NCBI RefSeq assembly: GCF_041260155.1
Contig: NC_091947.1
Location: 31,642,780-31,706,779 of the forward strand
Source of the DNA: Ptychodera flava
Lineage: Eukaryota; Hemichordata; Enteropneusta; Ptychoderidae
Reading direction: 5' to 3'
DNA length: 64,000 nucleotides
The stretch's first letter is position 1. Each line of letters starts with the position of its first letter. The notes beneath the pieces were generated by a model that was given only the letters and a program-made list of their open reading frames with translations, was not told where the DNA came from and did no database searches. Shown here piece by piece: positions 1 to 50,900 of the stretch. A program made the position numbers and the translations under genes.

Positions 1-1530
1 GCCATGGATGACAATGAACCTACCTGTGAAGACTGTCCGAGACTTACAAAGAGGCAAATCCTCTTTTGTTCAGTTCAAGGGTTTTGGATTCACTACACTC
101 AGTGTGAGTTTTTGGACAGGGTAGTGAATTTCGCCCAGAGCCGTTTCATAAATGACGAGCACTACGAAATCTTATTACCATACCTTTTGAAACTTTATTG
201 TGTTTATCCTCAAACTGTTAACAGGACGGAAGTGGTATTTAGGGGGTCAAAGTTGCCAAATTGTTGACCCCATGTTGAGTGCGTTGTACTCGGACTGCTA
301 TCGCAGTAATCGGACGTCGTATTTGGAATGTGATTATAGGGGCTAAACTTTGAAACTTCAAACCCCCGATTTTCAATTTCGATGTGTTTCGAAGACTGAT
401 TGTAAAAATTTTGTGATAAATTAGTTACGTTCAATCCATGGACGATGCAATTATATTTCGACGTGTATGGTGCTTACATATCGGACATGGGCTGTCTCTG
501 TGTGTTGCTTTAGACACCTTGTATCGTAAGGTGTGTTAACTTCGTCAAGTTTGTAGCACTCAAAATAGCTTCTACCTAAAAACACTATTCAAAACGGGAC
601 AGCAGCGTGACCTGACTTAATATGCGGTATCATGACTTGTAATACACTATCAATACAGAGCGAAGTCAGTACAACGAACAGCATGTCATTAAATGTCCGA
701 AAATTGAGGTCGTCCGAAAACTGTCACACTGAGTGTATGCACATCCAAGATGTAGAATAAGTTTTGCATGGATACAGCATTAACCCAAAAGGGTTGTTGA
801 TTCCAAAGGTGGTGTCAAACATTCTCCTCCTGTTTCCATGGTTCTTTATCTTTTATTTTCAATTTTCTCCATTCTTTCTTGACATGAAGAAAGAAGGTAC
901 TTATGATTGATTTGTTCACGCGTGTCCAAATCACAGGAGTTGGTGACACACTCCTCCAGCAGACACATCAACAACACCAGGTCTAATTCTCACACTTACC
1001 AGCAAATTGCCACGCATTTGAGACACACACAAAGTTTGGGTGACCTCCTGATATTGTAATGTCTTGACAAAGGTACACACATCATGGCTGTGTCTGACTT
1101 TCACCTGGCTGTAATTAAATCTAGGTGCTTCCGGAAAATGTTTATTAAGAGATTTCACATTCATTTAAACTACACCATTCTGTACATTCAATTTTTGCTT
1201 AACAGTTCATCAAATCCATATTTTATATTATTGTAACAAGAAGCTTGCTATGATAATGCTGTAGCCAAGAATGAAGTCATTTTGTGATCACTGCCTGTAT
1301 ATTTCCATTCAATGAATTCTGTTGAAAGTCTTCCATGAATAACTTTGACATTGAACTTCAATTTGATGTATGTTAATGTTCAATAACACAGACATCACAA
1401 CATTCAAGCCTTTTCAGTCGACAACTTCCTTCCTTTTTTATTAAGATAGAAAGTTCCGTCAACCATGCATATATACATACACAACATGGCAATAAATAAA
1501 TAACACGATAAGATCAGTATTAAGACAGGA
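1..1530. other. Intergenic stretch, no gene recognised
   Basis: I see short open frames on both strands but none has recognisable protein similarity, exon-like borders or a domain motif. There is a small hairpin around ACACCTTGTATCGTAAGGTGT (about 514-534). It may be the far end of a neighbouring gene or spacer. Confidence 0.5.
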
Positions 1531-1531
1531 T

Positions 1532-1537
1532 TTTATT
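1532..1537 (-). terminator. Candidate polyadenylation signal of SNRNP200
   Basis: TTTATT on the plus strand is AATAAA on the minus strand, about 1.0 kb downstream of the SNRNP200 stop. The intervening 1538-2551 shows no reading frame resembling a protein and would be 3' UTR, including the homopolymer run at about 1990-2045. Another TTTATT at about 1437 is an alternative. No transcript evidence is available here. Confidence 0.35.
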
Positions 1538-1989
1538 TGTCATTCTGTCCAATGAGAGACAGACTTGTAAAAAGTAGACTTCCAAATAAAAGTTTCAAAA
1601 AAGACACACAGATATAAAGTTAAACAGATGGAAAACTTTCATAAATCTTAATCCACATTAAAGGTAATTTGACACAAAGAATAATTCCATTTCATCCATA
1701 CAGGCAAGAACTCAAAGCCCTTCATATTCTTAGAAAAAGTTTCCGGCATAACAGAGACTTGAAATTTACAAGTACATGTACTACATTTTTTGCTGGCTGA
1801 TACAAATAAAATAAAAATCCTGATGATATAAATTTCAATCTGTCAAATAACTAAAGTTCCACTTCAAAAAAATAGGTTTTGGGTAAAATAAGCAGATTTA
1901 CTTTGTACAATCCCCTGTACTTAAGTTGAAGTGGCTTCACATCTACAGATCCAATGTTTTCTTCCATCATACTTTTAATAACTGTCTGA

Positions 1990-2012
1990 CACCCCCCACA
2001 CCCCCTCCCCCC

Positions 2013-2046
<34 letters not shown>
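1990..2046. repeat. Poly-C / poly-A homopolymer tract
   Basis: A C-rich stretch (CACCCCCCACACCCCCTCCC) runs straight into about 38 consecutive A residues. On the minus strand this is a long poly-T followed by a G-rich run inside the SNRNP200 3' UTR region. The A run could be the tail of a degraded retroposed sequence or slippage expansion; its length is the kind of thing assemblies get wrong. Confidence 0.9.
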
Positions 2047-2049
<3 letters not shown>

Positions 2050-2551
2050 ACTCCAAAGACTTGAATAACATGATCTATACTCTTTATAATATATTTTTGG
2101 TCTTGTCAGTGTATTCTTAAGTTTTGACACCTCACGCAAACAACAAGCAGAATTCTCAATTACCAAACACAGTTGATATTTGAAATATAGATGTTACAGA
2201 TATATTTCGAATATACATCAAATATGCAACATGAGCAGAATCTAACACAAGACCATGATTGTTTATATGGCAGAACCTACCTTTTCCAAACATCTACTAT
2301 GATATAGGTGTGAATTACAGGATTTTCAGGTTTTTCTTAATTTTGTATCTGTCTCACCTAGGAATATATAGTATTACAATATACTGGTATACCGTTACCA
2401 CCAGTACAACAACCAACGGCAAAAAGTGTTTTGTAAGCTTAAGTGATCCTGTTGAATGCAAGTGCATCTGTGTTTTTCTACAAAGTGACTCCAGTAGTTC
2501 AAGAAGTGCTGCAACATCTCATGATTATGATTTCAGAGTGCCTGGCTGGAT

Positions 2552-42750
<40,199 letters not shown>

Positions 42751-43238
42751 GCTGCTTGCTTGATATGCAATATGGCTGCCTACACACGAATCTGCTGCGT
42801 TTTATTTGCATAACAAGTAAGTACGCCCTCCGCGTCGATTACCAACCACACTCTGCAAACTACGTGAAAAACATCTTTCACTATACACGATTTACGACAC
42901 TTCTTTTATATTTAAAACGTATCTCTTATTTTTATTCAGGATAAGGCTACTTTTGTCATGAAATTGGATTGAATAGTCCGAGAGAAAGTACCTAAACTTG
43001 TTGACACAGCAGACGAAATTGAAAGTTCATGTAAATTAGGCCTAATAACAAATTTAGCAGCATTATTACACTCCGAAATGTATTGATATTTCAAGTTTCT
43101 ATAAATGACTTATTGCAACAAAAGAAGTGCTATTGATATTTCATAAAACTACAAGGTTTTCTATGTCGATATAACATATGTATTAAAACTTTTGCAACAC
43201 AGATAAATTGCGGTACAGCTATGTTCAATATATATAAT

Positions 43239-43362
43239 TAAAAACTATCTACTGTTGATTGACCAATCAGAGTGCTCAATTCAGGGTGTTTATTTACTCT
43301 TAAAAACTATCTACTGTTGATTGACCAATCAGAGTGCTCAATTCAGGGTGTTTTATCTACTC
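43239..43362. repeat. 62-bp tandem duplication with CCAAT boxes upstream of SNRNP200
   Basis: AAAAACTATCTACTGTTGAT-TGACCAATCAGAGTGCTC-AATTCAGGGTGTTT is present twice in direct tandem, about 62 bp apart. It lies about 490-610 bp upstream of the SNRNP200 start codon, and each copy has a CCAATCAG box. It may be promoter-related (NF-Y type) or simply the end of a mobile element; such CCAATCAGAG blocks also occur at transposon ends. Confidence 0.8.
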
Positions 43363-43722
43363 GTAAAGCCTTGGTCACCAAATTCCAGAAACGAATGACA
43401 GCGCCGTAGTAAAGTACTGTCCAATCAAAAGTGAACATGTCATATTCTGTAGACATCTGGTACGTTTAATATTCAAATTTGGTAACACAGCGGAAACCAG
43501 CTGCAACACAAAACCTGCTGTGTCCTAGGGCATTTATATAATGTCCCCTAGGGCATTTATAGGATGTTCCATTACACTGGAAGGCTATTTCACAATAAAA
43601 GTTTTAATTCATATCCTAAACATGTTACATTGACAAAGGGGACGGTTGACGTAAACACATTGAAAACGAAAATATATCAGTTAGGGGCGATAGTTTTTAA
43701 GTCGGATAAAATCCTCGTACTC

Positions 43723-43822
43723 GGGCTCTTCTGGTATATAAAGTCCAACCCTATGATAAAATGTCTCGGCTGCGGCCTCGACATTTTATCGTTGGGTTGG
43801 ACTTTATATACCAGAAGAGCCC
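43723..43822. repeat. Near-perfect 43-bp-arm hairpin
   Basis: GGGCTCTTCTGGTATATAAA-GTCCAACCC... (43723-43765) is mirrored by ...GGGTTGGACTTTATATACCAGAAGAGCCC (43780-43822) with one or two mismatches and a 14-bp loop. Direct CTCGTACTCGGGCT repeats flank it. The arms are too similar to be old, so this is probably a recent foldback element or transposon end. Confidence 0.85.
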
Positions 43823-44149
43823 TCGTACTCGGGCTTTATCCTATACTAGGTAGCAGGTGAAAATGGCTCTCTTTGCATATTGTAAGTGTTATAGCAATTG
43901 ATATCTTATCAAAGACTTCTACAGGTCTGACCCTATGTACTGTTTTTCTACTCATGAAGTAATTTTAATATGTTCACGATAATTTCAAGTCAAACCATAG
44001 ACTACTTCTATGGTCAAACATTCTTTTAAAAAGTAGCAAGTTTTCATTTTATCTAAAACTCAATCTTATGTACTGGGTATTTGTACACAATGACAGAGAA
44101 GGATGACATTATTGATAAAAAGACAACATCAATGGCATTTGATCTGAAC

Positions 44150-45745
44150 CGATGTAATTTTATTACGTAAATTAACCGAGGTAAGACTTCTCGCTGAACG
44201 AACCCAAGCAACAGTTATAGGTATCACGGAAACATGGCTTGATGAAACCGTCCCTGATAGCGAGATCCAAATTTCAAATTATGTTTGTCAGATAAATGAT
44301 AGAAACCGACAGGGAGGAGGTGTGTGTATATATACACGTACTAACATCGCTTTCAAACCTCGACCTGACCTCCAGGATGAAAATCTTGAATCAGTCTGGG
44401 TGGATATACTATTACCAAAAGTGAAGCCAATTTTGTTGGGTACGTGCTATCGCCCTCCTAATTCTAGGATTTTTTTCAATTATTTAGAGGAGATATGTTT
44501 AAGATCTGATCGGATACCTGCCTTTGATACGGTTGACCATGCAATACTGTTGGAAAAGCTTGATGCATGTGGCATGAATAAAGAGTCAGTACGGTGGTTC
44601 AAGTAATATCTGTCTGATAGAACTCAGGCCGTGAACGTGAACGGTACTCTTCTAATAATAACTCAGTTGATTGTGGAGTACTGCAAGGCTCTATACTGGG
44701 GCCTTTACTTTTTTCAATATATGTAAACGATATGCAATCAGCAGTGTCGTGCAAACTACTCTTATATGCTGATGATTCAGCTCCTCTTGTGGTGGCAGAG
44801 ATGTTGTACATATTCAAACAAAACTTAGTGAGGAATTAGGTTATCTCAATGAATGGCTAATTGATAATAAATTGTCTCTTCATGTCGGTAAAACAGAATC
44901 TATTTTGTTCGGTTCAAGTCGAAAATTAAAACAGTGTTCGGAAATGCAGGCTCTGTGTGGGGATGTCAACATGGCTCCAAAGCAGTGCGTGCAATATCTT
45001 GGTACTGACTTGAATCAATCCTTGTCTGGTGAAACAGTAGTATCTAAGGTTATTAAAAAGAATGCTCTCGTCTCAAATTTTTATATCGTAACAAGAAGTT
45101 TTTAGATTTTCATACGAGATAACTGTTGGCTAACTGTTTGATACAATGCCATTTTGATTATGCAAACTCTTACTGGTATAGTGCCTTGAATCTAAAAAGC
45201 AAACAAAAACTTCAAACTACCCAAAATAAAGTTATACGGTTTGTCCTTGGTATATCAGCAAGAGCACACCTTGAATCGGTTCACTTCAAACAAATGGGAT
45301 GGCTACCTGTTAGCCACAGAGTCGCATATATAAAACTCAATCATGTTCATAGAGTTACATTAGGATTAGCACCGAAATATTTGTCTGATAATTTTGTTTT
45401 AACAGTAATGTCTATAGAACGAGATCCGTACCCTTTTCTACTTTTATTCAAGGTGGGGCTTATCAGAATAGTGTTAAATGAAACAAAGTTCCAAGAAATA
45501 TACAGAGTATTATTTCAATTCTCTGTTTAAAAGAAAGTTAAAGAAGTATTTTATGAAGCAAAGAATCAACGTGAGCAAAATGATTTTGATTTTTTAATAA
45601 TTGTTGTCGTGCCGATTTGCTTGTGATTTTATTTTTCATGGGACCACAGTGAAAATAAGTTTTTAACGTTTCTGTGTTATTCCAGCACTTTTGTCTTTGT
45701 CTTTTTTGTTTGTATTGTATGGTTATTTTTTAAGTGCTAAATAAA
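44150..45745 (+). mobile_element. Dead non-LTR retrotransposon (CR1/L2/Jockey-like), internally deleted
   Basis: Fragments in order: endonuclease region (GITETWLDE near 44220; GGGVCIYTR near 44320; LLGTCYRPPNS near 44436); then an abrupt join near 44505 to the reverse transcriptase palm (AFDTVDHAILLEKLDACG near 44520; GVLQGSILGPLLFSIYVND near 44676; LLYADDSA near 44760); then the C-terminal part (HFDYANSYWYS near 45153; RFVLGISARAHLE near 45238). A piece between endonuclease and palm is missing, and stop codons and frameshifts break the frame (stop after RWFK near 44605; frame change near 44800; stop near 45105). The 3' end is an AT-rich AAATCAAATCAAAATC tail near 45738. The same strand as SUCLG1 is used. 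Confidence 0.88.
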
Positions 45746-47976
45746 TCAAATCAAAATCAAAAAAGTTTGGCATGTCGACTTTGAAAGCTTTCAGACAAGT
45801 AATTGGGGGTCATTGGAGGAAAACTTGAATTTCTAATGCATATTCCGCCATCATGGTAAATCAAATCTGATCGAAGTCATCCCTAGGCAATTACAAACCA
45901 TATTTGAAATCCATCGCTGACTTTAAAGATGATATTTTGATTTAAATAAGAAAACTGGCCAAAAAATTAAAATAGACAAATGTGTTATTGTGTGAACGCA
46001 TCAGTATAAAGTCATCGTATGAAACTTTAAACATAATAAATTTGAAAGCTGTCAGACTAGTAGTGTTGAACAATGTTCCTATAATGATTGCATTGTCACA
46101 ATACACACATGCATGTCATTGGGATACTCGAGTACGTTAATGCATGGGATGGGCGCTGAACGATGCTAATATAAGCCCATCGTTCACAATGGTTATTATT
46201 TCCTACCTTTAACTGGCAAACATACAACCACTGATTCATCAAAGATTTTAATTTTGCCACTTTGGAATTTCCAAGTGACATTTGTGTGTTGTGAATTCTC
46301 AGAGACATACCAATAATTACAATTACACATATGTAAGCCTTTTTTTGACATAGATGTGTTGGTCCACTGTCTCTTTGATGTACCGGTACATGTATTGATC
46401 CCACTAGGTATGTTCTCATCAAGCAAAATAATGCCTTTAAGATGAGAATGTCTTCTATAAAAAGTTTATCTTGATTATTTTTTTCTGATATAAGAGAGTA
46501 TGAAAATTATTAATTGGTTATGTATAAGGCTCTAAAGAAATATAATCAAAGTTATACATGATTCAACAAAACCAGTATAAAGTGAAATTTATGTACTATG
46601 TTTTTTTAATAAACTGATTAATTTTCTCTAACTACTATGTCATTGAATTGATCAATAGATTTTAATGTCTGAACTTTAAGCATGTTTATTTTTATTCTCT
46701 TCTTGTGCCTTAGTGATACTTTTATCATTTTACACTGTCTTGTTAATTTTCGTTCCTGTGTCATATTAAAATCATGAGTTGTTGAATCTTATTGTATTCT
46801 ATTCGATGCATGAAAAGCATTTATGGATGCATTGACTTACAGTAGTGAAATTCAAAAATTCAAATTTAATGTGAATGCCTAGGTGCAGCATAGAATAGCG
46901 CTGATCGCAAATGACGTCATTCTCTCTCATTAATATGCATAAATAAACATCTGTCCGCATTTTCCGCATAAACGACGAAAATAAAACCTGCGAGTGTTAG
47001 AATGGCTATTTAGCGTCACACTTATTCGTATGGATTGATGACTGAGACTACAAGCTGCAACAACAGCCGCGCATACAACGACAAAATTTGTCCGAATTTC
47101 AGCATATTTGTCCGAAAGTCGCGCGCGTGCAGCTATATTTAGTAACAAACCCGAAATCGCGATCAACGCTATTGTAGGAACTTGTTTTTCAACAAATATA
47201 TTTTTGATGTTTGGATCAAAGAAGAATATGATCACTGACGAAACACTTGGAAAAAACATAAAATGGAAGTAGGCCTAATCATGACTAATTTTGATGCATT
47301 TTTAGAATAAAAAGTTTACATATGACTGCCCGTGTCTGTGAAAGCTCACCAAAATATTTGAATCTTGTTTGAAAATTTTGAGAAGTTGATGAAATGGTAA
47401 TAGCTTGTTTCACCTGCTTACTTTAGAAAATCGGCACAAGTAAGGTATTGTTTAATCACTACTTCTTTTGTTCAATATTATTTACTCTTTAACATTTATC
47501 GTTTACTTTCACGTATACCTTGTGTGAGAGTCCGATTTGATAAGAAGTACGCCCTCTTTTGGTAGTTGGCAATGTTTTTTGGGCGGATTTGACTTTGTTG
47601 TATGTACTGGTACTTATTTGTTGTCCATCTGTGCTGTCCAGTTTGTGTTTGCTACATCGATTTTGTCACAATGCAATTTATGACTATGATGTAGATTGTT
47701 CTGATTCTTTTGACAAGGTTTGTTTTATATAAATTTCGAGAATCAGACTGAAATACCAAGTAAAAACAAACAAATAAAATGTTCTAGCAAATATGAAACT
47801 CATGGATTTTTAAGTAAAAGATATTTTACTGAATGCAATCAAAACGGATAGAACTTCAGTCAAATCCGAAACTCAATCTGAAAGATAGTCATCAACTTAA
47901 TAGTTTGACCGCATGATGGCGCACCATAATGGCGTAATTTCGCAAAGGCTCATGGTACCGGCCTCAATCTCCGAAA
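45746..47976. other. Intergenic DNA and promoter region upstream of SUCLG1
   Basis: No protein is recognised. A perfect cAMP-response-type palindrome TGACGTCA is at 46912-46919, next to ATTAATATGCATAAAT. The 46900-47160 interval is richer in CG than its surroundings (GCGCGCGTGC near 47120). The last 100 bp before the SUCLG1 ATG contain GCATGATGGCGCACCATAAT-GGCGTAA. A transcription start cannot be placed. Confidence 0.4.
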
Positions 47977-50900
47977 ATGGCCGCCGCCAGGGTCTTCACG
48001 CGAACGTTTGGTAAGAAATTAGCAATATATTTGACTGTGTCACATGCTTTAGTATTTGAAGAAAGCAAACGTGCGCTAGATTCCCACTTTGTGAAATTAT
48101 AATAATTGTGTGCGGACACGATCGCATCGACGAGGTAGAATAACTCGTACACTGTCATCGATGGTGGTGTACACAAACCGTGTCCATCGTGGCACACTCA
48201 GAATCCGACGTAGACCTAAGTTCAGACTTGGGGTGAGCAATACGTCTCTAAATTACTGACTCCAATACAGCCACAGCTTGTGTGACCCCATCTATCTCTT
48301 CATGGAGTAAGACTGAAACACATATACAGTCGGTGGTAGCAGGTCATTTGGACAACTTCGATCGTTTTTGACTCAATCGTTTTGACCCCACACTGTACGC
48401 ATGAGTACGTCTATGGCCACTTCGACCTCATTACCCGTGGTCATTTCAGCTCCCTCAGCAACACCCGGTCGTCCAATTCTTGTTTTCCGGATTTATACCG
48501 TTTTCTTTCCTGTCTGATTTCTTACTGTAAAATTATGACGAGTTTCTGGATCCGACTTCAGCTGGCCAGACTACTCCGTAACCACCACTCTAGTTACCAG
48601 AAGTAGGCGGAGCTTTATATGTCATGTGTGTATGTAATGACCATTTGTTTGGTTTCGGTGATAGCGGTTTGCCCATAGACTGATCTTTAAAACTATCTGA
48701 ATTTTCATTCTTGACAATGCTACAGTTTTGTATAGAATTGTAAGTGTTCAGTGTTTTCTCTGCATGTTCATTGAAAGGGGTACTTTCTGCCCCATTCATC
48801 AAAATTAGGGGGCAGACTTGACATTTTAGGGGGCAGTCACTTTTGATGTGAATTTTGCCTTCTTATGAAGCGCTTCCTTGATATCATTACGGTCGTCACC
48901 CAGTTCAGTTGCGTCGTCCATGTCGTATGCAGCACATATGCATAAACATCGACATGATGACGTTTGTCAGCTTTTGATGTGCTCGGCTGCTGTCTATCTT
49001 CTGTCTAATTGTCACCTACAAGTTTCCCCGACTCAGGATTTGACATACATGTTCCCTCGGATACGATTCGGTCCGAATTTAGGGGGCAATAAATCCATGA
49101 AAATACGACCGATCCCCATGCGCCGATCAAACGATAGTGTTGCATTGCTATACACGTGCCTACACAATGCTAACGCTCGAATTTTCCATCTTCCATCATT
49201 GATTCACACAGTTCGCTGTACTATTTGCTTTGGTCACCCTCATATATCAATATATGTGGACGTCTTTGCTTGCTGTGTTCTGTGCGCGATTTTTGCGCAG
49301 TCAGTGACTTTTACAGGGCAGACAATGACTCGAAATGCGCAATTTGCGCAATCGCGCAGTCGAGAGAAAACCCTGAGTGTTAACTGCCACAACATAAGAC
49401 AAAGATGTGCCAGTTACTGCTGCATATGTTTGACCTGTCTTTCACTTCTAGATGTAGACTGGCCCTAGTAAGTTGCTTGGCTTTTCTCAGGCATTCACAG
49501 TAGTTACTGGCTGTTGGCCATTGCGTTCAGCCAAAGAGCTAAGCGACAGTCTGTATAATGCTTAAATTTTACATTTATGATCGCCTGAGTTTATTCCTTC
49601 AGTTTACTCTGTTTTAATATTTACATGCCCACAGAGTTTGAGTAAGTCTACAGGTAAAACAAGAAAGAATCGCAAAGATATTTTGTGTCCTTTTGACCTT
49701 TTAGCAAACAACTCAGCTTTTTCACCATTGTACGGTGAGCTGCAGTTGATCAAAAGCTGTAAAGTTGCAAGAAACATACTAATAATAACTCCTTTTGTGT
49801 ATGCAGTTCACCGAATGGCAGTAAGGTACTGTTATTCTGACACAAGAGCCAATATGAAATTGACGAAGAATACCAAAGTCATCTGTCAGGGATTCACAGG
49901 AAAACAAGGCACATTTCACTCAGAGCAGGCAATAGAATATGGCACAAATATGGTTGGTGGTGTTTCGCCTGGCAAAGGTGGAAAAACTCATCTTGGGCTG
50001 CCAGTATTTAACACTGTTGAAGAGGTTAGTATATTCTCCACCATTTGCAGGGATGAAGACCTTGTTGGCAGAAAAGATTTCTCCATGCAGGGAACAAACA
50101 ATAGATGGTAACATTACACATCAGCCTGTTGTTAATCTACTCCATTCAAAGAGGTTATTTTCAGCAATTTTCAAGTGAAATAGCAAACCCTTTTCTGCCA
50201 CACATGTTATTACCTTCCTTTTTATTGAAACGATATACGGATCTAGTATGAATGATTTGTTGACTTTTGCAACCCTAACAGCACCATAATCTTACATTAA
50301 TGCTTTTGATAGATGATATTTGACAACTACTCCTGCCAACTCTACTATCAGCTGAACAAGTGTGAATTTTCTGATCCTACACCAATTTAGTCAGGGGTCT
50401 GAATACCCTACAAACCTTGATAGTTTTGCATAGTCTTTGTGTATCTTGTATACTAAGGCTGTAAACTTGTAAATGTGTGAAAGTTGAACAAGAGCACTGA
50501 GCAGACCCTTTTTGCTAAATGGGAACCATCTTACTCATCATAATTTGCAGGCAAAACAGAAAACTGGCTGTGATGCAACAGTCATCTATGTTCCTCCTCC
50601 ATTTGCTGCTAAAGCCATCTTAGAAGCCATAGATGCTGAAGTAGGACTGATTGTGGTCATTACAGAAGGTATACCACAGCAAGACATGGTCAAAGTCAAA
50701 CACCGTCTTATAAGGCAGAATAAGAGTAGACTTATCGGTCCTAACTGTCCAGGTATCATCAAGGTGAATATCTGACCTTTTTTGCTGTCTCAGTTTTCTG
50801 CAAAGAGTGGAAAATCAGAGAGTGGCTAATTTACAAACCAATACATCATATGTGTATTCATTTGTTGTACAAATAATTTCTTTTGTCTTACTTTTGACAT

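Noticed and set aside
4..267. 87-residue open frame at the left edge
   Set aside because: There is no similarity to a known family, no splice context and no codon pattern that stands out; not enough to call a gene.
44322..44606. Open frame that seems to fuse endonuclease and reverse transcriptase pieces
   Set aside because: It is a junction created by an internal deletion in a dead LINE copy, not a new fusion protein.
47952..47980. Upstream ATG at 47952 as the SUCLG1 start
   Set aside because: It is out of frame with exon 2; the ATG at 47977 gives a basic presequence and the correct phase.
48878..49468. 196-residue open frame on the plus strand inside SUCLG1 intron 1
   Set aside because: It crosses a dispersed repeat, has no recognisable domain and no exon-like borders, and SUCLG1 splices across it in correct phase.
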